NCBI GenBank assembly: GCA_903870275.1
Contig: CAIQCK010000090.1
Location: forward strand, 121,486 to 185,485
Direction: 5' to 3'
DNA: 64,000 nt
From: an uncultured bacterium
GTDB taxonomy: Bacteria; Verrucomicrobiota; Verrucomicrobiia; CAIQCK01
Each line of letters begins with the position of its first letter. The stretch's first letter is position 1. This document shows positions 35,197 to 44,174 of the stretch, in pieces. The notes beneath the pieces are model-generated. The model was not told where the DNA came from. It made no database searches and saw nothing but the letters and a program-made list of their open reading frames with translations. Both the position numbers and the translations under genes were made by a program.

Positions 35197-36330
35197 TCAC
35201 TCCATTTTCAGCAGCTTCCGCTGCCACGGCATCAACAGGTCGCTGACGAGCTTGCGATCATGATCGCGCGCGAGGGCCTCGATAGTGGCGCGGCTGGCGA
35301 TAAGCGACGCGTCGATGCCGAATTCCTTCGCGCAGGCGTCGCGGACGTTTTTGATTTCGGCGGCGCGGCGCATCGCCTGCCAGTCGGGCTTGGTGCGCGC
35401 GTGCTTGGGCATCAATGGGTAGTCCGCCGGCTGCACTTGCTGGCCGAGATGCACCGCGTCCAGCAATCGCTGGCGGCGCGGCGGCGACATGCGCGGCGGG
35501 ATCAATGGGTGGAAATCTTTTCGATACGAAACGTCATCGGCGATCTGGATGAGGCGCTCGTTGTTGAGGATGTGGAACGGCGGCCGGTCCACCGCTTGCG
35601 CTTCCTTCTCGCGCCAATGCCACAGTTCGCGCAGCACGGCCAGGCCCGCGCCGCTCAGGATGGCCCAGCCTTTCACGCGCCACTCCGTCGCCGGGTCGCG
35701 CTCGCGCGTGACGGCGCTGCGCTCGATAAGGTCGGCGCAACATTGCTGGAGCCAGTCGAGTCGGCCCAGCCGCACCAGCTCGGCGCGGAGGATGTCGGCG
35801 AGCGGTTTGAGGTAGTGCGTGTCGGCGATGGCGTATTTGATCATCTTCTCCGGCAACGGCCGCCGCGCCCAGTCCGCCTTTTGCGACGCCTTCTCGAGGT
35901 GGACGCCAAAATGTTTTTCCACCAGCGCGCCGAAGCCGGTCTGTTGCACGCCGAGCAGCCGCGCGGCGATGTCGGTGTCGAACACCGCCGCCGGCACGAA
36001 ACCGGTCGTCCGCCGCAAGATGCGCAGGTCGAAATCCGCGCCGTGAAAAATCAGTTCCTTGCCGCCGAACGCCGCGAGCAGCGGCGACAACTCCATCCCC
36101 GCCAGTGTGTCCACCAGGTAGTCGCCTTGCGGGTGGCTGACCTGCATCAAACAGAGTTTTTCGTAGTAGCAATGCCGGCTGTCGGCTTCGGTGTCCACAG
36201 CCACCCACGCCGCGTGCCGCACGCCGTCGGCGAGGTGCTGAAGGTCGGTAGATGTCGTAATCAATTGTGCCTTTGCGTCAATCGGGTTTGTCAATTGGAT
36301 ACCTTTAGCAGAACTTGGCGGAGTTTCCAA
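35197..36330 (-). CDS. rnd: Ribonuclease D
   Basis: A 377-residue 3'-5' exoribonuclease that trims tRNA and other RNA ends. The DEDD residues are seen in AWVAVDTEADS, LIFHGADFDLRIL and KYAIADTHYLKPL (the last with the Tyr of the DEDDy type). An HRDC region follows near residues 210-290 (ILSGAGLAVLRELWHWREKE). Length matches E. coli RNase D (375). The MFS gene lies upstream with only a 9-bp gap, so they may share an mRNA. Confidence 0.92.
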   Translation of the reverse strand: METPPSSAKGIQLTNPIDAKAQLITTSTDLQHLADGVRHAAWVAVDTEADSRHCYYEKLCLMQVSHPQGDYLVDTLAGMELSPLLAAFGGKELIFHGADFDLRILRRTTGFVPAAVFDTDIAARLLGVQQTGFGALVEKHFGVHLEKASQKADWARRPLPEKMIKYAIADTHYLKPLADILRAELVRLGRLDWLQQCCADLIERSAVTRERDPATEWRVKGWAILSGAGLAVLRELWHWREKEAQAVDRPPFHILNNERLIQIADDVSYRKDFHPLIPPRMSPPRRQRLLDAVHLGQQVQPADYPLMPKHARTKPDWQAMRRAAEIKNVRDACAKEFGIDASLIASRATIEALARDHDRKLVSDLLMPWQRKLLKME

Positions 36331-36339
36331 GTCCCTCGG

Positions 36340-37674
36340 TCAATCCGCCGGTTCGTTCACCGGCGGGGCCTCGTAAAGCTCGCGCGGCTCCGGCAGGACC
36401 AGCGCGACGGCGATGGCCGGCACGAACAGAAAACTGGCGTAGAGCAGCGCCCGCCGGAAATCGCCGACCTGTGAGAACAGGCCGAAGAACACCGTGCCGA
36501 ACGCCGCCGCGATGCGGCCGATGTTGTAGGAGAATCCCGCGCCGGTCGTGCGCAGCAGCGTCGGGAACAGCGGTGGCATATACATCGTGAAGAGGCCGAA
36601 GACGCCCGAGAAAAACCCCGTCACCGGGAACCAGAACCAGACCAGCGCCTGCCAGTGTGGCGTTTGGAGAAACGTGCTGCACATCGCCACGAAGAAGCCG
36701 ACGAACATCAGCAGGATGCCGCGCCGGTAGCCCAGCCATTTCACCAGCGCGCCGCCGAAAAAGTTGCCGGCGACCGACGTGAGGATCACGAAGAAAAACG
36801 TCCGGCTCACCAACTGGTCGCGCGCCGCCGCGGGCCACGCCGCCAGCTCCGGCAGGTTCCGCAAATGCTGCGGGTGCCAGAACAGAAAGGCCCACCATGC
36901 CGTCAACGAAGTGGCGCAGACGATCATCGTCAGCAGCGTCGTCCGCCGCACCTCGCCGCGGAACAAATCCGCCACGCCCGGTCCGGCCTTTGCGGCGTGT
37001 TGTCTCGCGGCCTTCCATTCCTCCGGCTCCGGCACCTGGCGCTGGATCCAGGACGTCAGCAACGCCGGCAGGATGCCGACGAGGAACACGTAGCGCGGAT
37101 TGATGCCGGCCATCAGATAGACCGTCGCGCACGCGCCGAGCACGCCGATGTTCGCGCTGGTTTGCAGCACCGCCGCGATCCACGGCCGCCAGCGCCGCGG
37201 CCATGTCTCCGACAGCAGCGACGCGCCGACCGCCCACTCGCCGCCGATGCCCAGCGCCGACAGGAAACGGAAGATCATCAACTGCCACCACGTCTGCGCC
37301 ACCGCCGACAACCCCGTGAACGCCGCATACGTCAGGATCGTCAGGCATAACGCGCGGCTGCGGCCCATCCGGTCGCCGAGGCGGCCGAAAAATCCGCCGC
37401 CCAGCGCCCAGCCGATGAGAAACGCCGCCTGGATCCACGAGCTCTTCTCCCTCACCGCCGCGTCGGTCACCGCGCCGGCCTGGAGCAGTTGCATCACGAA
37501 CGGCGCGGCCACGAGCGTGTAGAGGTGCATGTCCAGCCCGTCGAAGAGCCAGCCGAGGCACGCCGCGATGCCGGTCTTCCATTGCCGGGGCGTCACGTCG
37601 CGAAGGCGGCTTACCTCGTGCGCCGGCGAAGGCGGGGGCGGGGATGCGGGGCGTGGCGCCGTTGGACAATTCAC
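36340..37674 (-). CDS. MFS transporter
   Basis: A 444-residue, 12-helix major facilitator protein. The signature loop GRLGDRMGRSRAL lies between helices 2 and 3, with FRFLSALGIGGEWAVGASLL after it, as in the sugar/organic-anion:proton symporter branches (sialate and aromatic acid types). QWKTGIAACLGWLFDGLDMH is the typical first helix of that branch. A likely substrate is a sugar acid or small carboxylate. It probably imports breakdown products made by the neighbouring exported enzymes; this is inference from position. Confidence 0.85.
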   Translation of the reverse strand: MNCPTAPRPASPPPPSPAHEVSRLRDVTPRQWKTGIAACLGWLFDGLDMHLYTLVAAPFVMQLLQAGAVTDAAVREKSSWIQAAFLIGWALGGGFFGRLGDRMGRSRALCLTILTYAAFTGLSAVAQTWWQLMIFRFLSALGIGGEWAVGASLLSETWPRRWRPWIAAVLQTSANIGVLGACATVYLMAGINPRYVFLVGILPALLTSWIQRQVPEPEEWKAARQHAAKAGPGVADLFRGEVRRTTLLTMIVCATSLTAWWAFLFWHPQHLRNLPELAAWPAAARDQLVSRTFFFVILTSVAGNFFGGALVKWLGYRRGILLMFVGFFVAMCSTFLQTPHWQALVWFWFPVTGFFSGVFGLFTMYMPPLFPTLLRTTGAGFSYNIGRIAAAFGTVFFGLFSQVGDFRRALLYASFLFVPAIAVALVLPEPRELYEAPPVNEPAD

Positions 37675-37729
37675 GGCGTTATCTCCTAAACGCTTTCATC
37701 AGTTTCAGCCAGCGGATTTTCCGGTCGCT

Positions 37730-39151
37730 TCAGCGCGAGGGCGCGGCGGCCACGGGCAGATGAAGCTCCTCTTGAATGGCCGCCACGTTCACCCGGCTCA
37801 CGGGCACGCCGTTCTGGACCGCTTGCGCGGCGGCGAGGCCGGCGGCGTGGCCGAGGGCGATGATCGTTCGCGAGAGCCGGCAGCTCGACGCGGCGATGTG
37901 GCTGAAGCTCGCGCCGCGGCACGCGACCAGCAGGTTCACCTTGCCCTTCGGCAGCAGGCAGCGAAACGGAATGCCGTAAGGAGCCTTGACCTGCGTCAGC
38001 GCGCTCGCGCCGGCGGCGCCATGGATGTCCATCGCGTGATCGGCGATGGCGATGATGTCCGCGGGTTTCGGCTGGTCCGGCGCGCCGGCCAGATCGCGCT
38101 GCGTCAGCACGTATTCGCCCACCACGCGGTAGCTCTCGCGGATGCCCAATGACGGTGCAAAATCGCGGAACTCGTAGAAAGCGAACAGCGGGTTGCCGTG
38201 AAGCCATCGCCAGTGGGCCTCCACAATCGGTTTGCACGCTTCGTAGGTCTTCTCGTAGCCGAGGCTCAGGAGCGTCTCGCCCGGCATCACGCCGAGCGGG
38301 TTCACGATCAAGTCGTCGCTGCCGGGAACCGCCGTCACGTGGGCGGAGTGGGGGAACCCTTTCACCGGCCCGGCCGGCTCCGGCGGCGTGGCGGGCTTTT
38401 CGGTTTTGTGAATCCGGTAGCAGAGTGAGATGGCGTTGAGCGTGCGCCCGGCTTCCTCCGGCGCGGAAGGTTCGTCAAACCGCGCCCTCGGCTCCGCGCC
38501 CACCATGATCTCGCAGCCGGCCGCGCGACAGAGATCCACGTTGCCGGTGGAATCAATGAAGACCTTCGCGCGGATGCGGAGTTCCGTTCCGTCCGCCGAT
38601 TGCGCGGTGATCGTCGCGACGCGGGCGCCGTCGTTCGCAGCGGACACGAATCGCGTGTTTAGCAGCACGCGGCAGCGGCCCGTTCCGGCCAGCATCTCCG
38701 CCATGACGCGGCTCATCTTTTCGGGATCGAAGGCGACACCGTGGCACTTTTCATAGTCGGCGTCCGCGCGATGCAACGTCTGCTCGTAATCCACCTCCGG
38801 CGTAACCAGCCAGAGCCCGAACGGGCCGCGTTTGTGGCCGGGGTTCTGGTGGCTGGTCACGCCCGCGCCGTTGATCTTGCGCAGCCGTTCGTAGATTTCG
38901 CGCGCGTGGGAATCACCAGGCCCCGGCTCCCAACTGCTGACGTAGGCGGACGTGCTCGTGCCGCCGAGCCGGGGCATCCGCTCGACAAGCACGACTTGCG
39001 CGCCGGCGCGCGCCGCCGCCAACGCCGCGCTCACGCCGCCGCTGCCACCGCCGACGACGCACACCTGGGTTTCAATCTCGCGCGCTTCCCCGGCCAGGGA
39101 AACGATGGCCGCGCAAAACAAAAAAACGATGCATCCTCCCGCGCGATTCAT
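37730..39151 (-). CDS. Exported FAD-dependent oxidoreductase
   Basis: A 473-residue flavoenzyme with a signal peptide (GGCIVFLFCAAIVSLAGEA). The dinucleotide-binding segment is ETQVCVVGGGSGGVSAALAA, followed by VVLVERMPRLGGTSTSAY, the form common in the FAD-dependent oxidoreductases of Planctomycetes and Verrucomicrobia. A second FAD contact near KVFIDSTGNVDLCRAAGCE fits. The substrate is unknown, probably a sugar derivative. The ATG at 39151 overlaps the stop of the upstream DUF3604 gene as ATGA, so they are co-translated. The open frame runs 55 codons further upstream without a signal. Confidence 0.85.
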   Translation of the reverse strand: MNRAGGCIVFLFCAAIVSLAGEAREIETQVCVVGGGSGGVSAALAAARAGAQVVLVERMPRLGGTSTSAYVSSWEPGPGDSHAREIYERLRKINGAGVTSHQNPGHKRGPFGLWLVTPEVDYEQTLHRADADYEKCHGVAFDPEKMSRVMAEMLAGTGRCRVLLNTRFVSAANDGARVATITAQSADGTELRIRAKVFIDSTGNVDLCRAAGCEIMVGAEPRARFDEPSAPEEAGRTLNAISLCYRIHKTEKPATPPEPAGPVKGFPHSAHVTAVPGSDDLIVNPLGVMPGETLLSLGYEKTYEACKPIVEAHWRWLHGNPLFAFYEFRDFAPSLGIRESYRVVGEYVLTQRDLAGAPDQPKPADIIAIADHAMDIHGAAGASALTQVKAPYGIPFRCLLPKGKVNLLVACRGASFSHIAASSCRLSRTIIALGHAAGLAAAQAVQNGVPVSRVNVAAIQEELHLPVAAAPSR

Positions 39152-42030
39152 GGCGTCCCGAACCACACCGGGCTGCTCCAGGCGATCTCGCCGTCTTTTT
39201 GCGTCACGCGAATATAATAATAGGAACGCCCGGACAGCGGATGCGCGTCGGCGAATGTGAACTGGCTCACCCGCCCCTCGCCGGTCTTGCAGTGGATGAA
39301 CTCGTTGTTGCGGCAAATCTCGACGCGGTCAATGTCCGCCGGGCAATCGGCCTTCACCTCGATGGTCACCTTCGCGCCGGCGGGCGTCTCGAGTTTCTCG
39401 CCCATGAAGTGGCCGTTGACGCGCACATCGAGGAAGATTTTCGCCGCCGTGCTCGCGTAGCATCGCCGCGCGCGCAACGCGTCGAGAATCGCCTCGCGCG
39501 ACAGCTCCGGCGCGTAGACGCACGCCTTGCCGTAGCCGCCGGTATGGTCGGGGCTGGCCATGGCGCCGATGACGATGCCGCGCTCCCAGGCGTCCTGGAT
39601 GAAATAGCCTTTCGGCGTGGTGCGCAGGGCTTCGCGCGGCGCGCCCTTGAATTCATAGGAGCCGCGGCCCTGGAATATCTCCGCCACGGGCTGCGCGACC
39701 TCGTCGGTGTAGTTCCAATCCGTCGGCACGTTGCCGGTGTCGGCGAGCTGGTGCGGGATCTGGACAAAGTTGGCGTTCATCTTGCGGAGGTCTGCCCAGA
39801 CCTGCGCGGGCGTCTGTTTGGTCTGCTCGTTCCACCAGCGCGGCAGATACGGGTCGGCGAAGATGAGATTACGGTGCCCGTAATAACCGTAGGGACGCTT
39901 CGGGTCGTCGCCAAGCTTGATGTTTGAAGTCCACTCCTCCGCGAGGAACGTCAGGAACCGCGGCGCGTCGTAGTTGGCGCGCGCGAGCTTGGCGAGGAAG
40001 TTCCAATGATAGGGATTGATGTTGTAGCCGTGGTCGGTCGCGGCGGCGAAATCGTGCCGGGCGATGTCGCGCATGTTGGCGTAGCTCTCGTCCACCGACT
40101 CGTCGCCGCAGCGGTTGCATTGCGAGATGTCGGTGTGATCGTGCAGGTCGCCGAAGTAGAGGTTGAGCTTCTGGCCGTTGTAGGCGATCGAAGGCGTCGG
40201 CCGGTCCTCGCCGCGCTCGACGCGGACCGTGCCCGGCGCGAACGGCTCCTTCGGCTCGACGAGCCGCGCCCATTCCGCCTCCGGCACGGAGACGGCGGGC
40301 GGTTTGGCCGGCACGCTCGCCAGCGACACCTGGCTGTCGGCGCTCTTCGAGTCCTCCTCGCTGTTATACATGATGCGGCTGCCTTCCGATTGGTAGGCGA
40401 CGACGACCCGTTCGCCGGCCAGCGCGATGGCGGGCCAGCGGTCCATGCCGGGGCGGTGCGAGACCAGCGCCGGCACGGTCCACGACGCGCCGTCGAAACA
40501 CGTCAGCGTCACGTTCCACGAACGCGACTTTGCTTTTTTGCCCATCGCCGAGCCGAGCTGGCGGCACGCGAGCCAGAGCCGGCCCGACGAGTCGAAGACC
40601 GCCGCCGGCGCCTCCGCGTGCGTGCGGAACACCGGCGAGACCGCCAGTTCGTTTGCCGGCGCGAGCAAACCGTCGTCGCCGACCTTCGCGATAATGAGCC
40701 GCCGCATCTGCGCCTGGCCGATGCTGTAGGGCAGCCGCTGCTTGATGCCCTCGTCGCCCGGCCGGTTGCCCATCATCGCGTTTTCATAAATCAACCAAAG
40801 CTCGTTGCCGCGCGCCAGCAGCAGCGGATGGCGGTCAATCGTCGGCGCGCGTGTCAGCCGCGTTTCCGCGCCCCATTCGCCGCCGGCTTTGCGACGGCGC
40901 AGGAACACGTCGTAGTTGTTCTGCCGGAAACTGTGCCACGCCACCGCGACGTCGCCGCCCGGCAGCACGGCGACCGTCGGATCGTAGTTCGAACACTCGC
41001 CCGCGCTGACGCGCTCCGGCTTCGAGACGACGCCGTCGCGCAACGACGCGGCGCAAATCCCGCGCCAGCCGCTCGCGTTGGATTCCCACGCCGCCCAGAG
41101 CGTGCCGTCGCGCCACGCGCCCATGGGCTTCACGTTCACCCCGCCGCCGTTGCTGATGCGGACCGGCTGGCCCGGCCCGTCCGCGCCGCACGGCAGCGCG
41201 TAGATGTCCCACTTCTTGTCCACCTCCGCGGCGTAGAGGACGAAAATTTTGTCGCTGGCCGCGACCGCCTTGAAGCCGAGCAAATAAAGCCCCTTGCCGC
41301 CGAGCGGCTGCCACTGGCCGAGTTTCTTGAACGTCTTGCCCGCGACGGTGTAGCGCGCGATCTGCATCGTGTCGGCGTTGTCGCGGAAACTGTTCCACAC
41401 GACATAGAGCGAGCCGTCGCCGGCCTGCGCCATCGTCGCCTCATCATTGAAGCCGGCGCCCGCCGATACCAGCTCCGACACGGGCAGCTCGGTTTCGTAG
41501 AGCGCGATGTCGTCCACCCAGACGCGTCCCGGCGGCGCGCCGTTCGAGGACGGCGTGATGATGTTCAACTCCATCAGGCCGCTGGTGCTCACCGGCACGT
41601 CGCACTCGTATTTGTGCCACTGGTTCGGCAACTCATCCCACGCCGCCACCAACGGCCGCGTCGCCTCGGTCCTCGGAGCCTTCGGGTCGGTGCCGGGATG
41701 GATGACGCGGAGCACGATCTTGGTTTCGTTGGTGGCCTTCGCCCAGAACACGAAGTGATAACGGAAACCGACCTTGACCGGCACGCGCTGGCGAAGGATG
41801 AGCGCCTGCCGGTCGCGCGTGACTTCGCCGGTGAGACACGCATTGCCGGAGTGGGCGCGCTTCGGGTCGTTGACCAGCTCGTGCTTCGCATCCGGCTCCC
41901 AGCCGGTCGTGCCGTCTTCGAAGCCGCCGTTGGTGATGAGGTTGACCGGCGCAGCCGCCCGCGCCGTGGAGACGATGCCGATGGCCGCGAGCCATCCCGC
42001 CAGCAGGAAGGAGAAAGTGAGCGAGCGCAT
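39148..42030 (-). CDS. Exported DUF3604 enzyme with CBM and beta-propeller-like regions
   Basis: A 960-residue protein starting MRSLTFSFLLAGWLAAIGIV, a signal peptide. Residues about 25-175 form a carbohydrate-binding module of the CBM4/9 type (LITNGGFEDGTTGWEPD ... RVWVDDIALYETE). About 185-590 hold repeated blades with AVAWHSFRQNNYDVFLRR-like strands, suggesting a propeller. About 620-950 is DUF3604, a PHP-type metal hydrolase, with LYFGDLHDHTDISQCNRCG, FAAATDHGYNINPYHWNF and a late WERGIVIGAMASPDHTGGYG. Substrate unknown. The frame is open another 285 codons upstream through repeat element B, but that is not protein-like. Confidence 0.8.
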   Translation of the reverse strand: MRSLTFSFLLAGWLAAIGIVSTARAAAPVNLITNGGFEDGTTGWEPDAKHELVNDPKRAHSGNACLTGEVTRDRQALILRQRVPVKVGFRYHFVFWAKATNETKIVLRVIHPGTDPKAPRTEATRPLVAAWDELPNQWHKYECDVPVSTSGLMELNIITPSSNGAPPGRVWVDDIALYETELPVSELVSAGAGFNDEATMAQAGDGSLYVVWNSFRDNADTMQIARYTVAGKTFKKLGQWQPLGGKGLYLLGFKAVAASDKIFVLYAAEVDKKWDIYALPCGADGPGQPVRISNGGGVNVKPMGAWRDGTLWAAWESNASGWRGICAASLRDGVVSKPERVSAGECSNYDPTVAVLPGGDVAVAWHSFRQNNYDVFLRRRKAGGEWGAETRLTRAPTIDRHPLLLARGNELWLIYENAMMGNRPGDEGIKQRLPYSIGQAQMRRLIIAKVGDDGLLAPANELAVSPVFRTHAEAPAAVFDSSGRLWLACRQLGSAMGKKAKSRSWNVTLTCFDGASWTVPALVSHRPGMDRWPAIALAGERVVVAYQSEGSRIMYNSEEDSKSADSQVSLASVPAKPPAVSVPEAEWARLVEPKEPFAPGTVRVERGEDRPTPSIAYNGQKLNLYFGDLHDHTDISQCNRCGDESVDESYANMRDIARHDFAAATDHGYNINPYHWNFLAKLARANYDAPRFLTFLAEEWTSNIKLGDDPKRPYGYYGHRNLIFADPYLPRWWNEQTKQTPAQVWADLRKMNANFVQIPHQLADTGNVPTDWNYTDEVAQPVAEIFQGRGSYEFKGAPREALRTTPKGYFIQDAWERGIVIGAMASPDHTGGYGKACVYAPELSREAILDALRARRCYASTAAKIFLDVRVNGHFMGEKLETPAGAKVTIEVKADCPADIDRVEICRNNEFIHCKTGEGRVSQFTFADAHPLSGRSYYYIRVTQKDGEIAWSSPVWFGTP

Positions 42031-42156
42031 GGCCCGAGTTCTATCACCCGGACAGCCGAGGGTCAACGCGCGGCGTGGTCGGTAGTGGGCTAATTGGAGG
42101 GTTCTTGGTGTTGTGGAAAAGTCATGGCATAGACAAATGCCGACGGCAGTTTCATG

Positions 42157-42234
42157 GGTAGGGCGAGGCGTCCCGCCGAGCCGCGCCACTGTTGGCATGA
42201 ACTGTATCGGCTCGGCGGGACGCCTCGCCCTACC
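42157..42234. repeat. Palindromic repeat upstream of the DUF3604 gene
   Basis: Perfect 27-bp inverted repeats at 42157-42183 and 42208-42234, core GGTAGGGCGAGGCGTCCCGC, around a 24-bp loop. It lies 127 bp upstream of the start codon and would form a strong hairpin in any transcript arriving from element B. Confidence 0.85.
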
Positions 42235-42330
42235 AAGCCTAACATCAAACTGACCCACTACCCGTGAGTCATTCCGCCGTCTTATGAATGGGCCGTTTTG
42301 ACCCGATTCGTCGGCTCTCATCCCATTTGT

Positions 42331-42420
42331 CCGGTCGGATTCAGTCGGATTGGGTCGGATCAGGTTGGATTCAGTCGGGTCCAGTTGCATCAGGTCGGAT
42401 TGAGCCGGATTGAGTCGGAT
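42331..42420. repeat. Nine-copy decamer tandem repeat
   Basis: Nine consecutive 10-bp units close to TCAGTCGGAT, for example CCGGTCGGAT, TCAGTCGGAT, TGAGCCGGAT, with drift toward the middle. There are no spacers, so it is a minisatellite rather than a CRISPR. Between it and the palindrome at 42157 no gene is visible. Confidence 0.9.
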
Positions 42421-42450
42421 ATTTTTAGTGGTCGTATTCAGGTTTGGCTC

Positions 42451-42900
42451 ATTTGGCTTCGTTTTGTCTTTCTCCCCGTCGGGCGTTTTCACAATATCCT
42501 GCCACCACGTATTTTGTATTTCTCGATTTGGGTTCGTTTCGTAAAAACATGTTTTCTCACCGGGACCTCTCCAACCCGAGTCGTTCATTTTCCAATGAAA
42601 AAACGAGGTTTTCGGGTTTTGGCCGCCATCATCATTTGGGTTCGTTTTGCAACGTCCGGCCAAGGCCTGTTGTTTCATGCGGGAACTGCTGGCGTCAGGA
42701 TGGGGAAACAGAATCATGGCGACAAAATCATGATGTTGCCCCTCCTCTGCCTTTCTCTTCATGGCTGCCTCCCTGTTTTCCGCCTTCTGGCTTCTGACTT
42801 CTGACTTCTGTCCTCTGCCTTCCGCCCTTCGCATTCTCTTTTCATCGTCGGGCAGAGTTATAGAGTAATTCTCTATAAATGTCAAGAGAAATTTGTTTCA
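42451..42900 (-). repeat. Promoter-led dispersed repeat element, copy B
   Basis: Read on the minus strand: strong promoter (42885-42857), a seven-unit heptamer array (CTTCTGG/CTTCTGA type on the plus strand, 42784-42832), then three copies of the AAACGAACCCAAAT motif. Two are exact or nearly so, with ATTT on the plus strand at 42634 and 42526 (108 bp apart); the third, at 42451, is degenerate. The order and the 107/108-bp motif spacing match copy A. Including the decamer array, 42031-43134 contains only repeats and no supported gene. Confidence 0.7.
42857..42885 (-). promoter_or_regulatory. Promoter with overlapping palindrome, element B
   Basis: TTGACA (42885-42880), 17-bp spacer, TATAAC (42862-42857). 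The inverted repeat TATAGAG-TAATT-CTCTATA (42859-42877) fills the spacer and part of the -10, the usual place for a repressor to block polymerase. Copy A has a decayed version. Confidence 0.7.
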
Positions 42901-43014
42901 TGAAGCCGAAGGCTTTGGACTGCTGCGAGAATCGCAGCTTTCCTCACACGATTGCACCGCGGTCGAAGTCCGGGAAGCTGTAGTTCCTACAGCAGTCCAA
43001 AGCCTTCGGCTTCA
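42901..43014. repeat. 114-bp palindromic repeat
   Basis: Perfect 25-bp arms at 42901-42925 and 42990-43014 (core GCCGAAGGCTTTGGACTGCT), with further partial pairing inside (CAGCTTTCC near 42935, GGGAAGCTG near 42972). It abuts element B directly. The form resembles a MITE-like or REP-like dispersed hairpin; no transposase is present. Confidence 0.85.
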
Positions 43015-43134
43015 TTGGAGTTTCGGTCATCATCCGTTACCGCGCCGATGCCTTGCCAGACGGCTTGAGTCGGAACGCCCGGCTGGCGCATGCAGCCGAG
43101 GATGCAGGCGGCTGGCTGGCGGTTTCGTGGCTTT

Positions 43135-44139
43135 CTATTTGTTGAACTGCTGGGTGATGTCCTTAAACACGTCGAATTCCAGATTCCGGGAGCCGGAGGG
43201 ATTGACCCACAGTTCGATGTTGACCACGCTGCTGTAATCGTCAGCATCCAACTTCATCCACCCATACTTGGGCGGGTTTCCAAAAACAAAGCACATTTTC
43301 TTCGTCACGGCCGTCGCCCAGGTCTGGCCGCTCTTTGGCAGGTTGATGTCAAATTCCGGTGAATAGCCGCCAGCGGGAGCCGTGAAAGGCGTTTCTTTAC
43401 CCACATCAACCAGACCGCCATCGGGGATTCGAAGAAGCACCCGCCAATCAAACTTGAGTCCATGTTTCCGGTCGTTCCACCACGTTTCGGACCGCCATTT
43501 TTGTATTTCCAATTGTCCATCCTGACCGGTCTTTCCGGTTAATAAATTCACATAAACTGGAGATCCGTCGAGCTTCAAGTGAACTTCGCAGTCCCGATGC
43601 ACCATTGGCTCGGCGATGTTGGCTTTGAGCAAGTGAAACACAACAGGGTGCGCGGGATCGGGACGGTGAAAATCAAAATAGTCGCAGTACTCAAAACCGA
43701 AAGGGTTTTCACGCAAAGAGTGGTATCCCTCTTTTTCGACACCAACCGTTAAACCCTTGCCACGCACTCCGGTGAGCGAGAAAAGTCCTTGTGCGCCGCT
43801 GAGAACGTGTTTCTTGGACGTGCCATGGCGTGAAATGTCAGTCCAGCAAAACTCTATCTTGGCCCCGCCCACAGGTGCGGCATTTTCGTCCATCACTTTG
43901 CCGTAAAATGTGATCGGGGTCTTCCACTCAAAACTAGAGTCTGCTTCTTTTGCCTCTCTCCAGAGTTCATACAGTTGCTTCTTGTCCTTTTCCGGGTCGA
44001 GAACAGTTTGGGCGTGATAGTAAGCCCGCGCCTTGGCACCGCTGCCGAGGAGTTGCTGATAGGCAAAGGCCAGCAAGATAATCGCGCCAACAGTCGTTGT
44101 GGCAACCAGTGCCTTTCTCGACTGAAACAGCTTTGTCAT
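43135..44139 (-). CDS. Membrane-anchored protein with carboxypeptidase-regulatory-like domain
   Basis: A 334-residue protein: N-terminal membrane anchor KALVATTTVGAIILLAFAYQ, then an Ig-like/carboxypeptidase-regulatory-type region near residues 75-135 (ITFYGKVMDENAAPVGGAKI, GLFSLTGVRGKGLTVGVEKE GY). Asp/Trp-rich beta segments follow. No catalytic motif is seen, so it is likely structural or ligand-binding on the outer face. GC content is lower than in neighbours, which suggests a different origin. It sits between repeat element B and the SGNH hydrolase on the same strand. Confidence 0.6.
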   Translation of the reverse strand: MTKLFQSRKALVATTTVGAIILLAFAYQQLLGSGAKARAYYHAQTVLDPEKDKKQLYELWREAKEADSSFEWKTPITFYGKVMDENAAPVGGAKIEFCWTDISRHGTSKKHVLSGAQGLFSLTGVRGKGLTVGVEKEGYHSLRENPFGFEYCDYFDFHRPDPAHPVVFHLLKANIAEPMVHRDCEVHLKLDGSPVYVNLLTGKTGQDGQLEIQKWRSETWWNDRKHGLKFDWRVLLRIPDGGLVDVGKETPFTAPAGGYSPEFDINLPKSGQTWATAVTKKMCFVFGNPPKYGWMKLDADDYSSVVNIELWVNPSGSRNLEFDVFKDITQQFNK

Positions 44140-44174
44140 GGAGTGGTTATCCGGTTGAGTCGCCGGACCTGGGT

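Noticed and set aside
36305..37669. 454-codon minus-strand frame overlapping the MFS gene
   Set aside because: Alternate frame of the MFS gene with Gly/Arg/Asp-rich composition; the frame at 36340-37674 has 12 helices and the MFS signature.
42331..42420. Possible CRISPR array
   Set aside because: Units are only 10 bp and directly adjacent, without spacers or cas genes; it is a minisatellite.
42031..42885. 285-codon N-terminal extension of the DUF3604 gene
   Set aside because: Covers element B, the decamer repeat and a hairpin; the good signal peptide begins at 42030.
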